A stretch of 64,000 bases of DNA, from the NCBI RefSeq assembly GCF_002878395.1, contig NC_061114.1, positions 143,565,167-143,629,166 of the forward strand, read 5' to 3'. The notes under the pieces are model-generated. The model saw only the letters and a program-made list of their open reading frames with translations. It ran no database searches and was not told the DNA's origin. The position numbers and the translations under genes are program-made. Positions 57,101-64,000 of this stretch are shown here, piece after piece. Origin of the DNA: Capsicum annuum. Taxonomy: Eukaryota > Streptophyta > Magnoliopsida > Solanales > Solanaceae. Position 1 is the stretch's first letter; each line of letters starts with the position of its first letter.

Positions 57101-58218
57101 CAACTTTTCTAAATTGTTTTACACCCTCAAAAATCATCCCAAGCTCAAACACAAAAAACTCACAATTTTCATCATACCTAGTTTTCTTACTTTTTCTTCT
57201 TCTAGGTAGATCTACTCCTCTAACAACATCCACATCTATATCTTCACTATCTTCACTCCAACAATCAAAACTATCAAGATATTCCTCATCCTCACCCAAC
57301 TTTCCAGAATATTTGCTAGCCTTATTTTTACCAATATCCCCAAAGCCTCTATCTACACAAACAGAAACTCCCACATGTACTTGTTCAGTTTCAACAGCCT
57401 TTTTTCTTGCTTTTTGATTTCTTTCTTTCTTGTTAGCTTTGTTTTTCCTTTTTTATTGTCTAAATGCCCTCAACTCCTCATCAACATCTGAGCCATCTTT
57501 TGAAGGAATATCTCCAAGATTTGAATCACTACTCAAGTAATCTGAGAACTCATTTGCTAGCTTATTAACATCTTCTGCATGAATATCTTGTACATCAGTC
57601 TCATCACCTCCTTCTACACCAAAATCTTCTAGGTTAACATCTTCTACATGGATATCTTCTATATTAGCCTCATCACCTTCTTCTACACCAACATCTTCTA
57701 CATGAGTCTCTCTCTTTACCTAAGTTAACATTCTCTATCTCAACATCTTCTAGGTTAAAATCTTCTATATCAGCCTCCATCTCTTCATCTACTCCAATAG
57801 ATTCCCTCTCTATGTTAGCACTATCATCAACACCAACACTTTCTCTTTCTAGGTCTGCACACTCAATAATATTAGGTGCAGGTAAAAAACCAGTGGGACC
57901 ATCAAGGTCAAGAATTGGTTCATCTAAAACATGATAGACATAAAAATCAATAGAGTCCTCATGTTTTAAGTCTTCAACTAGTTCAACGAGATGTCTGTCA
58001 CTCTTTACCAAGTTGAACTGCTTAGTTACTGCATCTTGATAATAAAACCCCCTAACAGTGTCATACCCTAATTCTTTAGTATAAAATAACAATCCCAGCA
58101 TGGAAAAGTGGTCCTTGTCAATATACCTTAGCTCTGCCACACAACTTGCAACATATGTAGGGACACCCTTGTTGCAAAAAGATCCCCCATGGTGAAATTT
58201 TGTGAATATTATCTCCAT
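54161..58218 (-). pseudogene. MULE transposase (MURA-like), multi-exon and frameshifted
   Basis: From right to left: an N-terminal MuDR-type domain at 57673-58218 (MEIIFTKFHHGGSF, LSMLGLL-like block, YVYHVLDEPI); an acidic linker with repeated EDIHVEDVN words; and a DNA-binding region at 57015-57374 (FELGMIFEGVKQFRKVVADY). The catalytic part at 56461-56781 (IIGFDGCFLKRACKGELLVA) includes the first catalytic Asp. AERRMCDGHIWSNW at 55995-56270 follows an 86-bp intron (56294-56379), then comes the SWIM finger CDCRLWMLRGIPCPHA at 55583-55945. The tail has an AT-hook (KIPGRPGKNRRK), a CCHC knuckle (CSRCKQVGHNKTMC), a 13-residue repeat array and the end exon 54161-54373. Frameshifts occur near 57673, 57010-56800 and 55440. 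Cut-and-paste transposition is the family role. Confidence 0.85.
54660..54930 (-). repeat. 39-bp coding repeat in the transposase tail
   Basis: About six or seven copies of a 39-bp unit encode GRGQCGADRGGGS-like 13-residue repeats on the minus strand. Individual units vary by silent and conservative changes while the frame is kept, as in a low-complexity RGG-type tail. Long open frames on the plus strand and in the third minus frame here are side effects of the repeat. Confidence 0.88.
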
Positions 58219-58700
58219 TTGTTACGTCACCTGCAACAAAAGGGTAAGAATTCAAAGTTAGTTAACGGAATATACTCAAAGTACACACCAATAAGTTAAA
58301 AGCTACAACCTTTAAAGCATGTTAAGAAAGAGACGGAATATTCCCAAAATCACAGCCCTAACAGTGAAATTTCAAAACCCTAAAAATTGAAATATGCTAA
58401 AATTCAACAAAATTTAACAAATATAAATTAAAATAACACTTACACGAGGAAGATCTGGGGAAAACCCCCAAGTTTCTCCTTCGATTTGAGTGGAATTTTC
58501 GTTAAATTAGAGTTAATTTTAGGGTTATCTGAGAGAGAGTTAACGGGGAGAGAGAAACAAACGGCCAAAATGATTTTTTTTTCATTTAAAATGTATTAAG
58601 TATATGTGGATTTAGTTTATCCACGTGGAGAGTTTTATGTGGACAACTTTCCACATCAGTTGCGTTTGGAGACACGCGCGAACAAGCTGATGAGAACAGC

Positions 58701-58809
58701 AAAAAAAATACCCAATTGAAACAAAATGTGGGGGTTTAGGGGTCTGATAGAAACAGACCTTAGTTTAGGTGTCTAAGTGAATTTTGGCAAAAAGTTTGAG
58801 TGCCTATCG
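58701..58809 (-). repeat. Right terminal inverted repeat of the MULE
   Basis: Inverted match to 52597-52705; it ends GAGTGCCTATCG at 58809, followed by ATGGCTTTGGCC to the start of the duplicated flank. The transposase gene starts about 480 bp inside. Confidence 0.85.
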
Positions 58810-58821
58810 ATGGCTTTGGCC

Positions 58822-58851
58822 AAATAATAAATATACATATATTATAACATA

Positions 58852-58892
<41 letters not shown>

Positions 58893-59214
58893 TCTTCAAG
58901 TCTTATTTTCGAAAACTTGTCAAGTATTAGAATATAAATTACTTGAAGAAATACAAAAATAAAATCTCAAAGTAGTAATAAGACAATTAGTTTGAAGTAG
59001 ATGTGTAGCAATTCCTGGCAACGGCGCCAAAAATTTGACGAGTCCAAATTGTATAGGATTTTTGTTGCTCGTACTCTATCAAATTCTAGTACTCCCTCTG
59101 TTTAAAAAAGAATGACCTACTTTTCTTTTTAGTCTGTTTAAAAAAAAATGACCCCTTTCCCTTTTTAGCAATTTTTAAATTTTAACTTTCCACATGGCAT
59201 GTTTAATACCACAA
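58822..59214. repeat. Right copy of the ~390-bp duplication flanking the MULE
   Basis: Direct copy of 52203-52590. It includes a (TAA)n tract at 58853-58892 that is shorter and interrupted in the left copy, the primer site, the LTR start and the first half of the MITE. This copy continues normally into the rest of the LTR, so it is the original context. Confidence 0.88.
59012..59029 (-). other. Primer-binding site of the non-autonomous element (tRNA-Asp)
   Basis: The plus strand reads TTCCTGGCAACGGCGCCA, 16 of 18 bases as in the plant tRNA-Asp 3' end. The LTR starts 7 bp to the right. Confidence 0.88.
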
Positions 59215-59339
59215 GATTGAAGGGCATTTTGGTACATTTCACATATCTTTAATTTAAGACCACAAGATTAAAAAGTCATATTATTTTCTTAAACTTTGTG
59301 CCAAGTCAAATTAGGTCATTCTTATTTAAACGGAGGGAG
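59092..59339. mobile_element. Stowaway-like MITE
   Basis: 248 bp with inverted ends CTCCCTCTGTTTAAAAAAGA and its complement TCTTATTTAAACGGAGGGAG (last 20 bp of the element as read on the plus strand), flanked by TA on both sides (59090-59091, 59340-59341). Ends and the TA target are those of Stowaway (Tc1/mariner) MITEs. The left LTR has the uninterrupted site at 48301-48312 with a single TA. Confidence 0.92.
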
Positions 59340-60303
59340 TATAGTTTAAGATATCGTCCCACAGAAATTGGAAAATCTATGCTTCAATTTGTATTATCTT
59401 GATAACTATTTGAGAATTAAATTGATGAAAGGAGAGTAATTTCTGAAGCTTTTTAAAAAAATATGTAAAGAAATAGTGTTTAAAGATTATCTTGGAAAGG
59501 AAGTTAGGGGTTGTTGAATTCACTTGGTATGTTTATTATAATTAAATCATTATTTTAGTAATTTCTATAAAATTGTAGAATAACTTTCCAGACTTGATTT
59601 ATGTGTTCATGAGGAATAAAGAACCCTTGCTAGTAATCTTTAAATCAATAAACTTACTTGAGACAATCTCTCCATGAGGATACAGATTGAAAGAAATAAG
59701 ATAAAAATCCCTCAAATTAACAATCTTATTTGAGTTAATCCCTCTGCGAGGATACGAATTGAAACAAATAAGATAGAGATTATTTAAATCTAAGAAATAG
59801 TTCAAAGTAATCCTTCCGTGAGGATAAGGATTAAAAGAAGCAATTTCAATGATTTGAAATAACAAGTGACTAAAAATTATTATTACTTATATTTTATGAA
59901 ATACTTAAAGTATATCTAGTTTTCTTCCTTGTGGGAAGCACAACTTAATATAATTATAACTATAATATAAATTATCAAGTAACGCTAATTTCTAATACAA
60001 GAATTTCAACACGAAGTATTTAGCTTTTAAATAAATCAAGTCCTGAAAGAACTAAAATAATATTTATATTATAATATTGTACCAAGTTTCTTCAACGCTC
60101 CTAACACAAAGAAATTACTCCATTATGGAGAAATTAATAAAGAAAAGAAAAAAAATATTATTCTACAAAAGAAAAAGAAACAAAGAAAAAGTAAACAAGA
60201 CTAATTCTTATATATTGCTTATGTTGTTGGATGATTAATAGTTGAAGAAATGCCTCTATTTATAGAAAATTATAATGTTGAACCAACGAATGCATTCTTT
60301 GAA

Positions 60304-60570
60304 GTGGTGGTTGTGACGGTCACTTGTAACTTCTTCTGAAAACCTTCACTTGTTTCATTCCTTCACTTGACGGGTGTGAGTAAGCTTTTGTAGTGGTTGT
60401 TGTGACGGTCACTTGTAACTTCTTCTGAAAACCTTCACTTGTTTCATTTCTTCACTTGACGGGTGTGAGTAAGCTTTTGTAGTGGTGGTTGTGACGGTCA
60501 CTTATAACTTCTTTTGAAAACCTTCACTTGTTTCATTCCTTCACTTGACGGGTGTGAGTACGAAATTATG
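60304..60570. repeat. 89-bp tandem repeat in the 5' LTR
   Basis: Three units start with GTGGTGGTTGTGACGGTCAC or a close variant at 60304, 60393 and 60482 and include CTTCACTTGACGGGTGTGAG. The other LTR has two units (49262 and 49351), the second incomplete. Confidence 0.9.
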
Positions 60571-60739
60571 GTTACACTCGTGGAATTCTCTTATTTCTTT
60601 AATAATTTGTTTCTTCTCTTGTATTTTTCTTCCTGTAGAATTTATCAGAAAATATACAATAATATGATATATTTATTTATATTTATTTAAAATAATTAAT
60701 ATTTAATATATAAAAATATATAAATAAATATATCCATCA

Positions 60740-61330
60740 ATACCTTCCCAAAATTTCAATGTAATCACGTATTGCCTGGTCGCTCTTCTCCTTTCATCTT
60801 AAGAATTGCCCTCTTAACCTTCTCAAACTTTATACACCTACAGTACCCAAAATTTCGACGGCTCTTAGTGTGCTCTAGATTACCCTGGATAATATTCTTG
60901 CCCCTCTAGTATGTCTGTCATCTTTGTCCAATGTGTGCCTTTTCCACCAGTACTTTGTCATCCTCGTCTTTGATTCATCTTGCTTGGTCAAGGTTACGAG
61001 GCCTTTTTTCTCGCGCGTTGGCAAGCATATACTTCTTCTTTCCCACCTTTTTCCTCTAGCTTTTCATACAAACGTTTAAAAGTTGCCATTTTAGCTGTCA
61101 TAACTACTATCCTTACATCCTTTGCAATGTTATACCTCTCCCTGTTCGTTCTCTTCACTAGCTTCATGTAAGCAACCTTTTTAACTTCCACTCTTCCTTA
61201 GACCTCTCCATTCCACTATCAATCCTCTCAATATCCACCGAAGTTATCTTTCAAGACTCCTAACACCTCTTTAGCTGCTTCCTTAATACAATTACGTATC
61301 TTAGTAATACTAGCATGGATGGCGTGGTTG
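60740..61330 (-). mobile_element. RTE-type LINE remnant, 5' half
   Basis: The minus strand at 60994-61191 reads KMATFKRLYEKLEEKGGKEE and VYACQRARKK, the well-conserved linker between endonuclease and polymerase in plant RTE elements. Decayed sequence leads on toward 60745, and the polymerase then continues at 48247 on the other side of the LTR element. The two halves join without obvious loss. The endonuclease is not seen, so the copy is 5' truncated near 61330. Confidence 0.75.
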
Positions 61331-61384
61331 ATATTAGCACAGATGACTTGGACGACATGTACGATCTTCGAAAAAAAATAAACT

Positions 61385-61863
61385 TAGGAGTTCGTGGGAA
61401 TGAAGTGGAGGTAGAAAAGAGGCTGTTTGTGCATTAGGCTAAGCCTTAAATTCAAGAATTCACAAAGAAAACAACAAAACAAGGCCCTTGTCTCATTAAG
61501 GGCAATATCGTAAAAAGCTAATGTCATCTTTATTTCTTTAGTATACACCATACCTCTTTTATTTTGCATATTGAAAATTGTAGTTTCTTCTTAGTAAGTA
61601 CTTAGTCTTGGTTGAATCTTGGAATTGTTGGTGAACTTATTTTAGGTGAACTTATTTTAGTTTGATTAATCGAAGAATTAGCCATTTATGGTTCTTGTTT
61701 CCTTGACTTTTCAAACTAGGATTTTGTTTGAATTGTTGAATTCAATTGGGAGGTGAGGGTTTTAGCCCCTTGTTGTCCATAAATTCAAGAGTTTGAATAT
61801 CAACCCACATATCCTCTTCTTTGTTTTCTTTTCTTTCTTGTTCTTCCTTCTTTGATTTTATCA
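61385..61863 (+). repeat. Probable 5' LTR of a plus-strand Ty3 element
   Basis: The right end TTGATTTTATCA at 61863 is followed 3 bp on by an initiator-Met-like primer site. The left end could not be fixed (about 61385-61423), because no second LTR is in the window. No coding sequence is recognised in it. Confidence 0.5.
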
Positions 61864-61866
61864 TTT

Positions 61867-61880
61867 TGGTATCAAGAGCC
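61867..61880 (+). other. Primer-binding site of the right-edge Ty3 element
   Basis: The bases TGGTATCAAGAGCC match the plant initiator-Met site TGGTATCAGAGCC with one extra A. The position after a CA end and before a long leader and gag supports the call. Confidence 0.7.
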
Positions 61881-62569
61881 TAGGTTTAGGTTTGTTTTCA
61901 CAAATCTAACTCTTGGGATTTTGATCTCTTCAAAAATTCAAAAAAAAAAAGAAGAAATAAATCCAAAAAATCATCCAAAAATCCTAAAAAATATCTGGAA
62001 AATTGTTTATTTTGATTCATTGGTTTTGATACTAGATCTTGATTTCTTAGTATTTCTTAAGCCTAGATCTCAAATTTCGTGTGATTTTGAGGTGTAGAAT
62101 GAAGTTACCATTGTAGGGTTTGAAGCTTTTGAAACTTCGTCCATTTTGAAAAGTGGGTTTATTTTTAGCTCGGAATTGAGGGATAAAATTAGTGAGTTTT
62201 GTTCGTGGTGTTGAATGGATTTGGAGCTAAAATAAAGGAGTTATGAAATTGTAAATATTGGGTTTTTTTGGGTGTTCTTTAGCTTCTCCATCTTGTTCTT
62301 TGAATAAGATAGAAAAAAGTGCACTTTGATCCAAAAATTTTGAAGAAAAAGTTGGTCAAAGTGTTGGTGGATCCATTTGTGAAAATTTGAATTTCTTTTT
62401 TAAATAAAATTAAAATTCTAAGTGGACGTGCCACGTCCGTTGACCATTCAATGGGCTGCCACGTAAGCAGCAGCCAACTTAGTTGCATCCAGCAAGGCGC
62501 GAGACTCGCGCTTGGGCACGTGTAACACATATTTAGAGCCCAAAAATGTGTAGATTTTTGACAGTTTTT

Positions 62570-62870
62570 TTTTGGGGGGGGGGGGGGGGGGGTTCCTAAA
62601 AGTTCTTGGGACCCAAACTTTTTTTCTAATTGTCTGAATTTCGTGATTCTCTTTTTAAACCTCTTCTTCTTTGATTTTTCAACTATTTAAAAAGTAATTA
62701 ACTTATTTTACGAGTTAGTTTATTTTGGAGGCTCCTAAAAGATTTTGGGACCCAAATTTTTTTTCTAGGTGTCCAAATTTCGTGATTCTTTTTTTTTTTT
62801 TTTACTTTTTCTCCTTTGATTTCTCAACTATTTAACAAGTAATTAACTTATTTAATCTCTTGTTAACTAT
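62570..62870. repeat. Poly-G run and tandem ~140-bp duplication in the leader
   Basis: A T(9)G(20) tract lies near 62562-62591. After it the block CTAAAAG...TTTGGGACCCAAA...TCGTGATTC...TCAACTATTTAA...AAGTAATTAACTTATTT occurs twice (about 62594-62715 and 62732-62852). It lies between the primer site and gag, where plant Ty3 elements can have long untranslated leaders. Confidence 0.7.
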
Positions 62871-63209
62871 TTTTAAAACATCAAATCCTCTCTTTGATTC
62901 ATCCAATTAAGCAATATAAGTAATTTTTCTACTTTTGCTACTTAGTTTTTTTGTGTCTAATTTTTCTCATGCTTCTTTCTTTGACTTTTCTCATCTTAAT
63001 TCATAGATAAACTTCTTGATTCAAGTCGTTTTAGCTTCACTCGAGTCATCTTTCTTTCAAGAGTCACACGAATCCACTCCACCACAAAGGATAGGTGATG
63101 TTGAATTGATCGAGCGAAACTAGTTCACAACCAATTTTGAGACGACACTTTAAGAGGTGAGTTGAGATTTTAAATATAAGTGACGAGAGGCTTTTACCAC
63201 TGATATTGT

Positions 63210-64000
63210 TTGTTAAGTTTTGTAGGTATCATATTGAATACAAGTCCAATTAGGCAAGGCTCGAACCATATTATGGAGGCTATTATCCACCTCACCAAAC
63301 AAATAGCCAAAGTGATTGCAGATATGAATGTAATGAGAGCGGAAATAAATGGGAGGTATGGAGGAAAAGTTAGTACGGGTAGAGAGAGGGAAATCATTTC
63401 AAATAAAAAATAAGGAGATAGGGAGGGTGTCGGTGCAATCCACCACCGTTACTCCGGGGCAAGCTCACGAATTATGTTACCCTCCACCCAATCAAACCTG
63501 GAACTTCCAACAACCTACCTTCCAAACGAACAAGACTCCAAATTTTCCAAGACAACCTACACCACATCCCCAACCAGAACCCTATCATCTACCACAAGAG
63601 AATCGTTCTTTTGTAGCACAACAAGTTCAGTACCAAACTCCAATCCGAAACACATCAAATACATCCATGTATGAATCCCACATCTCACCTCTACAAAATG
63701 CACCACAAATGCCATACCAAGACTACCAATTCCAAAATCCTCTTTATGATTAAATGAATGATGAGTTCAATGAAGATGAGTTTCGGGAGCATGGAGGTTA
63801 GGGTGGTTATGGAGTGACAAGGGAAGGAGTTCGACCTCGAGAATTAAGGTGGGACCAAGGCATGAGAGGTCAAGAATATGGGAATAGCGGAGATAGGATG
63901 GGATATAGAGGTGATAGGATGGGAAATAGAGGAGATAGGTTTAGGGAAAGTAATGATCAAGTCCGAGGCTTAAATACTATCAAGGTCATATTTCCAAAGT
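63210..64000 (+). pseudogene. Start of a Ty3/gypsy gag, running off the right edge
   Basis: The plus strand reads, in two frames, a helical start (IAKVIADMNVMRAEINGRYG at 63300), then a Pro/Gln/Asn-rich stretch at 63349-63753, an acidic part (FNEDEFREHGG) and an Arg/Gly-rich repeat (MGYRGDRMGNRGDRFRE) up to LNTIKVIFPK at the edge. This is the layout of gag N-termini in Solanaceae Ty3 elements, where the capsid domain begins just after such an IKVxxP motif. Stops at 63411, 63751 and 63800 break it. The capsid and pol lie beyond the window. Confidence 0.65.

Larger units (their letters stand above)
52591..58821. mobile_element. Autonomous-type MULE with transposase and GRF zinc-finger genes
   Basis: A Mutator-like element of about 6.2 kb. 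Terminal inverted repeats of roughly 105 bp start CGATAGGCACTCAAACTT at 52597 and end at 58809 on the right, where the complement is seen. The right half codes a MURA-like transposase on the minus strand (54161-58218) and the left half a GRF zinc-finger protein on the plus strand (52961-53499); the two are convergent. No 9-bp target duplication is present; both sides instead carry a ~390-bp direct repeat. Both genes have lesions, so it is probably now inactive. Confidence 0.85.
48253..60739 (-). mobile_element. Non-autonomous Athila/Tat-type LTR element (gag-like ORF, no pol)
   Basis: LTRs at 48253-49568 and 59036-60739 begin TGACGAGTCC and end in CA (TTGATCA and CCATCA). Flanking 5-mers are ATACT (48248-48252) and ATACC (60740-60744), a target duplication with one change. 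A tRNA-Asp primer site at 59012-59029 and a CTCGAGGACGAACAAAGATT signature near 49585-49610 place it with Athila/Tat elements. Without the inserted MULE and its duplication the inside is only about 3 kb, with a gag-like frame and no polymerase, so it is a TR-GAG-like derivative. It sits in an RTE LINE. Confidence 0.85.
59036..60739 (-). repeat. 5' LTR of the non-autonomous element (1704 bp)
   Basis: It starts TGACGAGTCC and ends ATATCCATCA. It is longer than the left LTR because of a 248-bp MITE (59092-59339) and one more copy of the 89-bp repeat (units starting at 60304, 60393 and 60482). Confidence 0.92.

Noticed and set aside
58853..58892. TAA microsatellite as a functional feature
   Set aside because: It is length-variable between the two copies of the duplication and explained by slippage.

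Overview
The window is a gene-poor stretch of a dicot nuclear genome, most likely from the nightshade family (Solanaceae). The evidence for this is AT-rich DNA packed with degenerate plant LTR retrotransposons (Ty3 Athila and Tekay/Del chromoviruses, a Ty1/copia Sirevirus), a TS-type SINE tail, L1 and RTE LINE remnants, a Stowaway-like MITE and MULE DNA transposons. No bacterial-type genes, rRNA, tRNA genes or CRISPR arrays were seen, and there is no intact host gene. Every recognisable coding region belongs to a mobile element and is broken by stops and frameshifts. One possible leader exon of a host gene lies near 43.4 kb.

Layout. (1) 1-18318 is a nest of minus-strand Ty3 elements. A Tekay/Del chromovirus (2546-10366, TSD CCATC) sits inside an Athila element (1-14487, entering from the left edge), which sits inside the gag-protease part of a second Athila element (14488-18318). 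(2) 18319-22331 is noncoding, LTR-like DNA with CpG-rich palindromes. (3) 22332-40196 is a minus-strand Sirevirus with 0.79-kb LTRs. Its RNase H region is split by a second Tekay/Del chromovirus (25114-33656), and its integrase by an unclassified 1.75-kb insert (about 35456-37205). (4) 40197-46200 is mostly noncoding. It holds a tandem duplication, a 1.5-kb foldback-type MULE with a perfect 9-bp TSD (41676-43169) and the possible leader exon. (5) 46200-47550 is a plus-strand L1 LINE remnant. (6) 47775-61330 is a minus-strand RTE LINE remnant cut in two by a non-autonomous Athila/Tat-type LTR element (48253-60739). That element has a short gag-like reading frame and no pol. It carries an autonomous-type MULE of about 6.2 kb (52591-58821) flanked by a ~390-bp direct duplication, and a Stowaway-like MITE in one LTR. 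(7) 61385-64000 is the 5' part of a plus-strand Ty3 element (LTR end, initiator-Met primer site, start of gag).

The parts worth most attention are in the 48-61 kb complex. The MULE has a MURA-like transposase gene on the minus strand and, convergent to it, a two-exon gene for a GRF-type zinc finger with a coiled coil and a C-terminal hydrophobic helix. This is the position that mudrB holds in maize MuDR. The MULE lacks a 9-bp TSD and instead lies exactly between two ~390-bp copies of its target. The relative order of events (LINE, then LTR element, then MITE, then duplication with MULE) can be read from empty and filled sites.

Boundaries given to the base (LTR ends, TSDs, primer sites) were read directly. 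Domain limits inside decayed polyproteins are approximate, and clade names rest on recognised motifs, not on a search.
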